From Pogonophryne albipinna (lineage: Eukaryota; Chordata; Actinopteri; Perciformes; Artedidraconidae), in contig CM053260.1 in the NCBI GenBank assembly GCA_028583405.1, forward strand, positions 12,670,660 to 12,734,659: a stretch of DNA of 64,000 bases, written 5' to 3'. Positions 53,335 through 64,000 of the stretch are shown in pieces; position 1 is the first letter of the stretch; the number at the start of each line of letters is the position of its first letter. The notes beneath the pieces were generated by a model. It was not told where the DNA came from. It saw nothing but the letters and a program-made list of their open reading frames with translations, and did not search any database. Both the position numbers and the translations under genes were made by a program.

Positions 53335-54328
53335 GGTTCCTCATAGACATATTTATTGAATTATATTATTTAAATGACAAACAGCATCCCGAATCACAGC
53401 CCCAATTACACACTGAATAAATAACCCTTTCACAAAGTGGCAGTGATTATTTCAGAGAGGATTCTTCATTACATGATCTAAATACAGAGAGAGTAAAAAC
53501 AACACTATGTTAACATACGGGTGTGAAGTCAGACACATCGTGTGGTTGTTGAAAAGGACAGGTGATGCACACGAGCCATTTCAGGACAGATGAGGGCTTT
53601 AAGCTTCCAGTCAAGCTTCTCCTGCTCTGGGATTCTTTCTGAAGGTTTTAAGCATTTGTGTCCAGATGACAAAATCCCCAAATTCGTGAAAGCCCTGTAC
53701 CTACTGTGTAGTGCCTGGTCTGACTGCAGGCCTTCATCATTGAGCTCAGTCTGACCTGAATTAAACCTTGAAACCATGCCAGCATGGCCAAGCTGCGCCA
53801 GACCGTCTAATTCATAGGACTTGGCAAACATCTTCACAACCTCTTAGCCTGACCTCTCCAAAGACACATTTTATATGAAAACCTGAAGTTAAAAAACAGA
53901 TACCCCGGTAAAATGTCTAGTTACGTTGGAACAAAATGGCCATTTGTTATGTTTCATAAAAAGAGAATATATATATGTGTGCATTTTTAAGTATTGTTTG
54001 GAACATGGCTAGGGGACCGGACAACAGATTAGACACATTGTGTTATGTTTGACTTTATATGATTAAAGGTCCATTAACAATTGACGAAAACATGATCACA
54101 GTAAGCCAGGGATCAAATCTAAAATATTGTAAAAAGACGGTAAAGGAAGGGATAGACAGATGCAGGAAAACATCATTCAGATAGTAATATTTGTAAACAA
54201 CAGCTAAAGACATGAGGATGTTTTAAACTGATAAGATACAGGATTGTTAAGTGTGCATGTGTTCACATTGAAGCATTTCCATGTGAAACATGTTTACTAT
54301 AAAGTTTGAGTGAACTGTGTTGATGGCA
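53335..54328 (-). other. uba7: uba7 3'UTR (inferred)
   Basis: On the minus strand an AATAAA lies at 53357-53352, about 970 bases downstream of the uba7 stop. No reading frame of substance is present. The inka1 poly(A) signal is about 450 bp away on the opposite strand. Confidence 0.5.
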
Positions 54329-54461
54329 TCACAAGAGCATGTATCTGATGGGAGGGACTGTCTCACACTCTTCGTCCTCAGTGAACGAGGCGATGAACTC
54401 CAGCATCTTCTTGTGTGGAGGGATATCTGTCTTGGTGACCATCCTCACCACGTCAGAAACA
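54329..54461 (-). CDS. uba7: uba7 last coding exon
   Basis: Acceptor ttttgcag on the minus strand precedes 54461. The exon completes a Ser codon, then encodes VSDVVRMVTK to YMLL with TGA at 54331-54329. Confidence 0.85.
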
Positions 54462-56633
54462 CTGCAAAAACATTCAGTATATGTTAGCTTAGCCTGGAAG
54501 AAAAAAATAACTATATAACATTATTTCTGCATCTCATTCCAACACAAATTAGCATTTTTGGTTTGTGTCTTCTGATCATCAAGGGCCATAAATGTTGTAC
54601 AATTATTTAATCCTGTTAACATGTATTTATGTATCCAAATCTGGATTAAGCGTGTTCCTATTTGACATAGACTGCCATTATTGTCAATGTTAATCCTACA
54701 TTCACCATTCTGCTGCTGGAAGTACACAGTAGCACAAAGAAGGTGTATTAAGGTGTAAAAATCAACACATATATTATTAACATTATAATACTATTTCATC
54801 TGTTTTCATACATTTAACATAAAACAATTTAATTGTGATCTGTTTTTAAGGATTTAAATGGTCAGTTGGGACAAAATGTTCGAACACAGGAAGCTTGTAG
54901 CAGGGCAACTGCACAGGAAGTCACTCCTGGAGAGGGCATTTTTTACACGTGCGGCTAGCGGTCCACATGGCCGGCACTCTGCCCCTCTCCCCTCGCAGCT
55001 TTATCTAACCACAACACCGCTCCCCAGAGACATGAGCATTTCAAATATACATGGACATTCACACAGTCTGTTTCAAGATGAACTCAAAGACCTTACAGCA
55101 CGATGTAAGCTAAGTATGAACTAAATCAAAAATGTAAACTTGTGTATGTTTTTTGTTGGAGTCACAGGGATTGCGAACATCCCAGAGGCTGAATGTTCTG
55201 CTGTGACTCAGTTCTTAATTAGGAACGTTTACGAGGTACCTGATTGGTTTCCACACCCCGGGGCGTATAATGTTCTGCAGCACGGAACAGGCTCAGTGTG
55301 GTGTCTCGATGCAGAAAAATAAGAATCACACTCATTTAACTCTTAAACTCTTGTCCTCAACAAACAGAAAGAAACCTGAGGAGGATCGGTCTCACTCGTC
55401 AGTGTTCAGTGATGCATGGGGATGTGTCAACAGGCTCTCTGCTCACAGGCGCAGAGGAAACACCTCATCCTGCCATTAGTCTCTAAACAAACACGGGAGG
55501 CTGCATATGCAAAATAACATTGTATCTCTGCATTGACTGGACATACCTTTGCTTGAGCCTCTCTTCTTGCCCCATGTATAAGATAGCGTTTCCGTAGAAG
55601 AGATGCTTGATGCTCAAGTCATATTCATCCTGCACAAAGAAACAATACAAATACATTTAAAGTACAATGAGGAAAGAGATATGAGTATTGCCAGGATGCA
55701 TTGTGCAGAGGAGAGTACTACTAATAAAGTCTGCAGAGAGTAGTGTTAAGGTCTGATGATGAACTGTGGCCTCTAACAACTTCAGCAGTTCAGGAAGCTC
55801 TTCAGTAACTCCGCAAACAAACAAGGGGGAACATGGTCGGTCGAAGGATAAACAAAACCGTAAATAGGACCACTTGCCAAAATATTTTCCCCTTGCCTCA
55901 ACAGAACAAACTCTAGCAAAATCAATAAACCGTGTCTTGCCATGCCTGCCTTGGCACACTTACATGCATCAAAAACAGGCATGGAGTCTTATGTTTAGAC
56001 TTTCTGTTGCTAAGGACCTATATCATGTTAAAACGCAATGTACTGTATATGTGAGCAATAGGACAGGTTATTCCACCTTAAATGAACATGTTCAGTATCC
56101 ATGTTATATTTGGTGTATGATTATATTCTATAAATGCATGCAACCAGCTTATGATCAACCATTTTCTATGTTTTAAGTAAAAAAACAAACATTATGATAT
56201 TCGGGACATTGGAAGTGACAGCTTGAAATGTTATCGATGTCATAAAAACTCCAACAATTTAAAAGAAGATTTCATTATAACAACATAGCCTATGGTCATT
56301 TTGAGTTTGAATAAACAGCATGACCTTCCTCCAGGATTTCAGAATATAGTCCTGAAGTTGTGAATTGAAGGTGCAAAGTGTCCAGTCATCTCATACAATA
56401 GCTATTGTGTGCACTGGAGGAAGGTGAACAGGTTTAGGTATTTAAAAAAAAACATGCATAAAGTATGCACTCAGTAGCACCGGGTGTAAAGAAAGTGTGT
56501 TTCCGTGCTGAAAGAAATAAGGAGGCCGTACCTTGATAAACTGGAACAGACCTCCCAAGGTCATTTCCTGCTGACCGCCGCGTCTGCCCTCAACAAGGAA
56601 GTCATCCCACAGGGTGTATTTCTTTCCTGCGAC
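54329..56633 (-). CDS. uba7: uba7, C-terminal exons (ISG15-activating E1 enzyme)
   Basis: UBA7 is the E1 that adenylates the ubiquitin-like modifier ISG15 and passes it to its E2. Only the C-terminal ubiquitin-fold domain (UFD), which recruits the E2, is in view. Minus-strand exons are 56633-56532 (34 codons, YTLWDDFLVEGRRGG), 55629-55547 (83 bp, DEYDLSIKHLFYGNAILYMG) and 54461-54329 (133 bp, SVSDVVRMVTKTDIPP to PPIRYMLL and TGA). Introns are GT-AG and phases agree, giving 105 residues. TLWDDF corresponds to the E1 motif TLWDRF. The YGNAILYMG and VPPIRYML segments fit UBA7 (HGSALLYAAG, FPPLHYEL) better than UBA1 (YVRYTIR). Neighbouring inka1 supports uba7. Earlier exons, including the adenylation and catalytic-cysteine domains, are not in the window as far as I can see. 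Confidence 0.85.
54462..55546 (-). other. uba7: uba7 intron between last two exons
   Basis: About 1.1 kb with no gene or bounded repeat recognised. Confidence 0.6.
55547..55629 (-). CDS. uba7: uba7 penultimate coding exon
   Basis: Acceptor tgtgcag and donor gtatgt on the minus strand. It encodes 27 residues plus two bases of the split Ser codon (DEYDLSIKHLFYG to GQEERLKQ). Confidence 0.85.
55630..56531 (-). other. uba7: uba7 intron, upstream
   Basis: About 0.9 kb with no gene or bounded repeat recognised. Confidence 0.6.
56532..56633 (-). CDS. uba7: uba7 third-from-last coding exon
   Basis: Acceptor tcggcag and donor gtacgg on the minus strand, 34 whole codons. It contains the TLWDDF start of the UFD and EMTLGGLFQFIK. 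Confidence 0.83.
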
Positions 56634-57494
56634 CTGCCGATAGACACGTTACACCAACACAAACACAGGCAAAGTTGACAGATGAAGTACTACTTGCTGT
56701 GAAAGATATGTAGGATATGTTTAGGTCCATAACAAGAGGCCTGGACACAGACAGGGAGACTGCATTTTTCATCACCGTGTTATAAAGCAGCTGAGAACAA
56801 TCAGCAGACCCCTTAAACTGCAGTGTGGATCTGAACAAGCTGCGATGAGGTCAAGAAGGTGCGTCCTCATGTCTGATGAAGTGACCCTCATCTTTTGCTC
56901 AAGTTTCAATCTACCACTAACATGATTCTCACAGTTTAACCTTAATTCTGCTTCAAGAACAAATACACACTACTATCTGAGTGTAGTTTGGGGCAGATCA
57001 TATTTGTTCAATTTGAGAAAAAGTTCAAGAATGTTGCTTATAAAATCTGCATCTGTGTAAATGTACATGTGCTGCCCTGGGCAGTACAATAACAACCTAG
57101 GAATTTTTCCAGACACTGTGCCAGATCGTACGTTCAATAATGAATTGTTCCATTTGGTTCTTTTTCTTTCTGTAGGTCTTTAAATCTTCTGTGTTGACAT
57201 AACAAACTTGAAATCTGACTGTTTGGACTGGGAATCATAGTCTGTCTACGATAGCTTTGATCTCCTGTCTTCTTTTGCTGATAGATGCACCTTGTGCTGA
57301 AACAATGTTTCCAATTATCATTAGAACATTTCTCTATGAAAGTTTTTCAATAGGGCTGTGCATTGATTTTCTTTATCGACCAAAAAGTTCTGAAAGCTAG
57401 CATCGAACATCTGATTCTTTTGATCAAATGTAATCAAAAATGTGCACTTAGTATTTTAAATAAATATACATTGAGTTATTCAAAATAGTATCAT
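56634..57494 (-). other. presumed uba7 intron, left of TTAA element
   Basis: No exon or bounded repeat recognised here. Confidence 0.4.
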
Positions 57495-57498
57495 TTAA

Positions 57499-57965
57499 AG
57501 GTGGGGTAGGTAAGTTTCAGAAACCGGCTCGAGATACACTTTTTGTTATATTGCATGGAATGCTCTTAACATCCCGATAGCAATGAATATCTTAAGTGCT
57601 TTGACAAAAAATCCATAAAAAAATGTCATCTGTGGAAGCCGTAATACTGTAAAAAGCACGACCAATCCGTTTAAACGGATTGGATTGCTGCCCTGTCTGT
57701 CAGCCTACCATCTCGTGCATGCACAAATGTATCTCGTGCCCTCATTGGGCGTGCCGTCATTGGGCGTGCATTACAGCAGTACTTCAATGACTCGCCAGCA
57801 CCAGGCGGCCACTTTCACCAGTCTGCTGACGTCATGTGCGCGTTCATGTGTGTTGGAGGAGGTGCTCTGTAAGGAAGTCTGAAGGAAGGGGCGGATTCTT
57901 TTCGGCTGTGTAGTTTCAAATTTTAGTGCACTCGAGCCGGTTTCTGAAACTTACCTACCCCACCT
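57499..57965. mobile_element. TTAA-flanked inverted-repeat MITE
   Basis: This 467-bp element has perfect inverted ends of 35 bp beginning AGGTGGGGTAGGTAAG. TTAA lies outside each end (57495-57498 and 57966-57969). It has no transposase. The flank type matches piggyBac-like elements. Confidence 0.85.
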
Positions 57966-57969
57966 TTAA

Positions 57970-60900
57970 GCATCAGTACCAAAACTCATCTTTCATTTAA
58001 GCAGAAGTATTAAACCAGTTTGATGTCAGGTCACTTTGGGCTCTGAGGATGGATATTTGTGTTTTTGTTTTAATAGAATAGAATCAAGCAAAACATGAGT
58101 TGTTGCTACGTGTAGTTTTACATTAACAGGAAACTCTTATGGAGTCAAAACATTGCTCTTCAGTTATCTGAAATGCATTTGATTCATCCAAACCCTGTGA
58201 TGTGAAAAGCGTGATGAGAGCATCTTGTGATTCTGAATGAATAACTTTACAAATACGTCAGTCAATAAGATAACTTCACAAACAACACATCTCTGTCTCC
58301 GGCCTCAGGCTCCACCGTTACCGACGTCACGTCTCCTCAGATCACATGCTAGGAAGAATGACCCTACAAGCCTTGACATGCAAACAGTTCAATTAAAAGC
58401 CCTGCAAACGCACTCCTAGTTATTGGACAGACACTGTTTTTCACATGCCACAATGTGTTTACATCATAAGTCACATGTGTAGGACCTAAACAGAAAACAT
58501 GAAGAGGGTCAGGATTCTCACATGCAAAAAATATGTCATAATACGTCACATAGCCAGGTGAACCTGATTACACAGGCGCTGTCTGCTGAGAAAAGTTGGG
58601 AAGATCCAAACTTGGCTCAGGATGTGAATACCAAAAGCCCAGCTAAACCTGGGTCCAATTATCTCTGCTCCAGCAGCCAAGGGGAACTTTTCAAATAGCC
58701 CTCACAACTCCCACCACTTATGGGGTTTGGGGTTATGGAGACACACTCGAAGCATACTTCTCCTCAAGTCCGACAGGGTGTCTAGGTCCTTTGTCCCATT
58801 TTTACACAAAGGACATTTTGTTTGCGCAAAGCAAGCAAACTCATAGTCATGTTAGCTTTTTAAATGTCTATGCAAAACAGATCTCAAGCCAGAAATGAAA
58901 GAAAAAAAATTCAAAAGTTCTTGGAAATGCAAATTCATGGTCAGACTTTAAAATGGACTTCTGGTATGTTCCACGCCAGAGTTGTTCATACTTTTGTATG
59001 CAGATGCTGATTTGACACAATGCTAAGTGGGCATGCAGGCTATTTTTACTCTCGCCTCCCTTCCTCTCCCTCATATCTGTCGCACAACTCTGACAGGAAC
59101 CTGAAGCCAATCAACTAAACCCCATCAGTCCGAGAGTAGAGTGACGTCAACTATTCAACCCTATTGCAGGGGAGAAAAAATAAGACAGAATACTGGAACC
59201 AATCTGGCTGCTGGAAACAATTACCAATGGTTTCCCACAAGCACAACTACAGTATCTGTTTGTAATGGAACCTCTACTATTAAAAAAACTCAAATGGCCC
59301 AATGAAACTGTTATCGCTGGGGAGAAAGAAGGAATGAGAAGCAGAGCGTTATTGTTTTCCTTTTAGAGCAACAGTCACCCAAACCAAAAATAATCCCAAA
59401 TCTGCTTTGCTAGGAGTCCAAATGCAGTACTCTTATCGTATATTAGACACATCTCCATCACGGTTATTTGAATTAACCATCGGCGCTCAACACTGACACC
59501 TTAAAAGAGCTACTTTAGTGGTACAACATAATGTCACAAGTCCAGCTAATTAAAGTCGGGCCAGGTTGTCTTTTAGTTAGAGACTCTGAGGGGTCTCCTG
59601 TATTGCTAATTACCAAAATCCCTGCAAAGTGACAATTGGTTGGCAGCTTTTCATAGCTGTACAAAATCAGACAGAATCAGTTCGACTTGGGGTTGGAGGG
59701 TCAACCCTGAAAATGCTGTATTGGGAGTAGGCTCATGGTAAATGCATAACAAAAAAGTATTGGGTTTGTCTGGCACTGAACATTAGCAATCTTAAGAGAT
59801 AAACTGAACAACAGATACACAAGATAGTAACCCTACATGACAACTTATTCAACCTCAGGAGATCCTTATTTATTGTATTTAACTATTGGCTTAAAGCTGT
59901 GTTCAAGTACTGTCCTTTCTCATTGTGTCTATGCGTCCAGAGATCTGTTTGGACACAAAGCAGAGATGGCATTCGGGATTCTGTGTGGTTGAACTACACT
60001 GAGTTTGACTTGATGAGGACAAGACAAACGGCCACTTCACAGGCCTGAGTGGAATGAAGCCACATTGGTGGGAATATAAGTTTACACTCAGTCTGCTCCA
60101 TTTTTGGAGGGCAGCCAAATCTCTCATCTGCTGTCCACATATTGTAGTCTTTATTATAAATGAAGTGTTCGACTTCCACCTAAAACATGACACACCTGGT
60201 ATTTCCAAAACAATTATGGAACACAATGACATTTCATAGATGTAACCACTTCTCACTTCACCATTACACACGTCATGGTGTTGCTGATGCTGTGGATGTC
60301 ACTAACTGTCATTTAAATGTTAACTGTCCGTACGTATTGTGGTCATATCAACCTCAGTCACAACTTGGAAACACCATTATTTCCATGTAACAGCTACACA
60401 AATATTTGTGATACTTAATACTCTCATTACTGCTCTAATCTAGCTCTAAGCAACGCAGTAAAATGTCCCGCATTGTCCCGCAAAAATGTCCTATTTGTCC
60501 CACATGTGGCTTGTTGGCACCTGGTCACCCCAACTGCTACTGATTTAAGCCAAACAAAAAAAATGTTAACCTCCTTGACGGAATCTACGCTTGCATTTTT
60601 TTTCAAACCAGCTCTTCCACATTTGTTATCACGGTTTCTCAGCATTATTAAACATCATGCATGATATACATTCTCCCTCACTGTGTGGGCTGTTCAGATG
60701 AAGTTCCCACTAATATCTGACAATAACAGCCCAAACTTCGGGCTGCTTCCTCTGGTTGACAGGAAACCTGGCGGGCTACGCTGCTTTCTGACAAACCTAA
60801 ATGTAGACAGTAATAGCTTTCAGGAAATAATTCAAATGAATCTAATCATTAAAAAAACACACCTACTTCCAATTGTGTGGTCCTAAAACAGTAAAATAGG

Positions 60901-62609
60901 ATCACATAAGAAATAAAAATACAGATGGCTTTAACACACAATAAATCACGAGCCTGCTGGGCGAATTCAGGGAAACTCAAAACGTACTGATCTTTATAAA
61001 GTGATGTGTAGAAGGGACCTCAATAACAGAATACATTTTATTAATCTATTTGGATTAAATGGATGTTTTAGGTTCCTTCAACACTGAAAACTGTGAGATG
61101 CTAAAAAGTACCTCCATTTATGTTATTTTTCTGATGGCTACACTTTTTTATATTTAATTTCACCCAGCCAAAATAACTTAAATGTTCAATAATACCTACA
61201 TTTCAACTTGAGGAGTCGTTGAGTCACAGCAACATCTGAGAATATCTGTTAAAACCTGAAAAGAAAACTTGCGATTGTGGTTGCAGTTCAGCTCAACTTG
61301 CTAGAGTCTTCAACTGCTTATTGTAGAAGTGCACTTATCAAACAACACTTTTTAAACCTCTATTTTATAGTAAGGTTCACATACTTTCAATATTCATAGT
61401 GCTAGCATGAAGTATTATTGCATCTGTGTTCTGGATCCCCTCAAATCAGGAGACCTAACCAGGGCAGCTGAACAGCACAGGACCTTACACAATAAAGTCT
61501 CTTATGATAAGGGAAACTGAACCCAAAAATAGCCGCCTCTGACTGCAGATATACGTGAGGGCATGGGAATGTAGTGCAGCCAGAGGAAGTTCAGCCAAGT
61601 GAACCTGATAAGGAGGGAGAATTAATCCAAGTTGGATTGCGATCCCCTTCAGGGAGCACAATAATGCTGGTCATGTTGCACAGGTCATTGGAGTGTATTC
61701 ATAATGCAAGTTTTTAATCTTGCCCTTTAAGACAATGGAGCATTTTTGGAGACAGGAATAAGTCCCGCTCCCTGCACTCTGCCACAAGAAACAGCTCTGC
61801 TGAGGCACGCTCTGCCTCAGCTTCATTATCTGGACTGAATCCCAACAGTGGAAACTCTTTAACAACCAGTCGTGGCTAGAGGCCTGTTTCTTCAAAGGCA
61901 ACGCTTTCTCTTTGGAGGGCTTCAAAGAAGGTTTAGGGGAGGCAGACGGAGGATATGTGTGGTCTTTTTAGATCATATTTTCAACCTAATCTCCTTTATC
62001 TTCTCTTTGCTTCCATTTCTAAACAATCCTGTTAATTTCACAGAGACGTCATGCCCCAGACAAGCCCTTTGACTGAGCCTCAAACACAAGCGCCATTTAT
62101 TTCTGAATATATGATAAGGATGCCACTGACTACAATAGCCTATATGCACATTTAAGTACAAGTAGGTATATCACAAGTTTATTTCAGAAATACTAGAGAA
62201 GAAAAATAAATAGTTAGAAACATAGTGGATAGTCAAGTCAATCTTTTCTCTTCAAAGTATGTTCACACGCCTTGGGGTATTACTGCAGTAGTAAAATAAA
62301 GCATGTTCACAAAACTATGTGAAGTATGATACATTGCCTACTAATTGTCACTTGAGTCAGTGTCAGTTGTGGCTGAAGACTACTGAAAAATCTGAGGGTA
62401 AAGAGTCAGAAAGACCGCTACTAGCGTCACACCCCCAAAATCGCAGAAATAACCGTTGGTGGTTGAGTTGTAGACGCCATGTTGTGGAGAAAGGAAAAAT
62501 AATATGTGAAATAAAAAACATCTCTTGTTCGGCATCAGTTGGGAAACTGATTCTGATTATGTTATAGGAGGGCAAGGCTAAATTGGTTGAATACTCGATT
62601 AATAACATT
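57970..62609 (-). other. presumed uba7 intron, no exon recognised
   Basis: I searched both strands for E1 motifs (adenylation GxGxxG, the catalytic-Cys region, the ATTTA-type helix) and saw none with splice sites. An open stretch at about 61850-61965 on the plus strand has no recognisable homology. The sequence could be a large uba7 intron or a spacer beyond diverged exons. Confidence 0.4.
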
Positions 62610-62770
62610 TCATGTTATTTAGCTGATGCTTTTTATCCAAAGCGACTTCCATACAGTTCAATACTGTAGACGTGCCAACGGGAGCAGATTGGGATTTAGT
62701 ATCTTGCCCAAGGACACTCATATGTACTGGCTGGGGATCAAACCACTGACCTCTAAAATTCAGCCGCCCC
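62610..62770 (-). repeat. SINE fragment, minus orientation
   Basis: Contains 'tttttatccaaagcgactt' (the SINE tail) and, on the minus strand, the B-box-like GGTTTGATCCC at about 62735-62745. It is more diverged than the copy at 22364-22553. Confidence 0.65.
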
Positions 62771-64000
62771 ATTTAATGTTCTCTAAACCACTAAAAAACA
62801 TTATAGGCTAATATCATGTAAATCCTGTTTATAAAGTAGATTTGCCCTAATCAGAGCAGTTTATCTTTAGGAACATTTTGTTTATGTTTTTTTTTACAAA
62901 GGAAAAACTGTACTGTCATGTAAAGTGGCCCTTTGTATGATCGGGAGTGTCATCTGCCACCTAATCACTATTGATCACCACTCTCTTTAGACTGAAGACA
63001 CAGATGGCTGAGACCTCCAACTGCTCCCTTCAGCCCACTTCAACACCCTAGAGATTTGACAGGAAACCAGCCACACACGGCCCAAATTAATACATTAAAA
63101 CAATATATCAGTAAATACATTAAAATGTAGTTTTAAACAAGCTTTGCATTTATGTTCTCACAACTCTTGGTTTTGAAGGATGAGTTCGTGCAGGTAGAGG
63201 AGTGACAGAGGAGGCTCAGAAGAGTGCTGGTTCGACACACACGCTCAAAGCAGCCCTTTACTTTTGAAAGAGTTCCATTGACGTGTAAAACAGCAAACAG
63301 AATTTCTATGCGATTGTCTTTCAAATGAGAAGATAACAGCGCTCGGCCTGACTGAAAATGACCTGGGGCAGAAGGACAGAGTCAATAGAGTGCTCCTCTT
63401 ACAAATGGGCCAGTGACAAGATGGGGCCTGCAGAGACACCCAACCAGCAAATGTCTGATAGCAAGAGTTGCAGTTATAAAACAACAACTGATCAATACAA
63501 TGTTTTTAAGTGAGGCATTGGAAAGTCCCAAAACTATGACGGGTGCCTTAGCCCAATGCAGGGATTCTCTTGTCTGTAATCAGTGAACAAAATGTGCAAT
63601 TTTTTAAATTCCCAGCCTGAAAATGAATGAGTCTTGTATGTTATACACATACACTATGACTTCTATGATTACTATAGCACATATTGTTTATTAGGATGTG
63701 ATATAAAATGGGTACAGAGCTGTTATCTGTGCAGGTTTAAGGTTTATTCACAGGGATAAATTCAATAACAACACACAGCTCTGACCATAAACTGTGATCA
63801 GTGTGTCCTCTGTTGTTACATCCTAGCTTGTACCATTGATTAAATGCCTCAGTAATCAAAGGGCACACTGTTAGGTTACATGGTGTAATGCTACATGGAA
63901 TGATGTAACTATTACATGGGCTGGTCACTGGAGCAGGTTACTGATGTATGTTTGTCAATATGAATTGGTCTAGTTCTTGTCGGCATGATAAACTGTAAGA
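62771..64000. other. no feature recognised
   Basis: AT-rich sequence with no supportable exon, RNA gene or bounded repeat to the end of the window. Confidence 0.4.

Noticed and set aside
54858..55479. Open frames between uba7 exons
   Set aside because: Short, without motifs or splice partners. Located in an intron.
59903..60271. 122-codon minus-strand frame as an upstream uba7 exon
   Set aside because: Contains no E1 adenylation, catalytic-Cys or UFD motif, and its ends do not fit splice sites.
61850..61965. Plus-strand open stretch (NNQSWLEACFFKGNAF) as an exon
   Set aside because: No recognisable homology and no convincing splice sites or neighbours.

Overview
This window is vertebrate nuclear DNA, almost certainly from a teleost fish. 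Genes are split by GT-AG introns. The encoded proteins match vertebrate SLC38A3, GNAI2, INKA1 and UBA7. The intronic sequence is packed with fish-type DNA transposons, tRNA-derived SINEs and long (TG)n/(AT)n microsatellites. The four genes all have human counterparts in 3p21.31, where SLC38A3-GNAI2 and INKA1-UBA7 are neighbouring pairs, so the window is a compacted piece of that ancestral block. I do not assign the species or the a/b paralogue.

Layout. Bases 869-1209 hold the last two coding exons of slc38a3 (+), with a long 3'UTR to about 3880. Bases 3880-5100 are intergenic with a SINE and a 62-bp tandem duplication. A GC-rich promoter/5'UTR leads into gnai2 (+), whose eight coding exons run from 5789 to 46249 and add up to exactly 355 codons plus stop. 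A non-coding 3'UTR exon follows at 47685 to about 48860. inka1 (+) lies at about 50290-52920 (310 codons over two coding exons, the first contributing only the ATG). The last three exons of uba7 (-) lie at 54329-56633 and face inka1 tail to tail. I recognised no further exon between 56634 and 64000.

Mobile DNA. gnai2 intron 1 (25.5 kb) holds two full-length Tc1-like elements with uninterrupted DD34E transposases in opposite orientations (9725-11334 and 29113-30746). It also holds a 5.2-kb element with 524-bp inverted arms and a 7-bp target duplication (14467-19691), which itself contains a 1.8-kb hAT-like insertion. Intron 3 has a hAT element 23 bp past the exon 3 splice donor. Intron 4 (7.7 kb) has a three-element nest (36342-39680) followed by an LTR-like segment and a long proline-rich, repeat-built reading frame (39860-42625). 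Two elements flanked by TTAA lie at 46310-47319 and 57499-57965.

Functionally the host genes are independent: an amino-acid transporter, a Gi alpha subunit, a PAK4 inhibitor and the E1 enzyme for ISG15. They share synteny rather than a pathway. I found no microbial-type system, CRISPR array or operon. The most unusual material is the transposable-element architecture.
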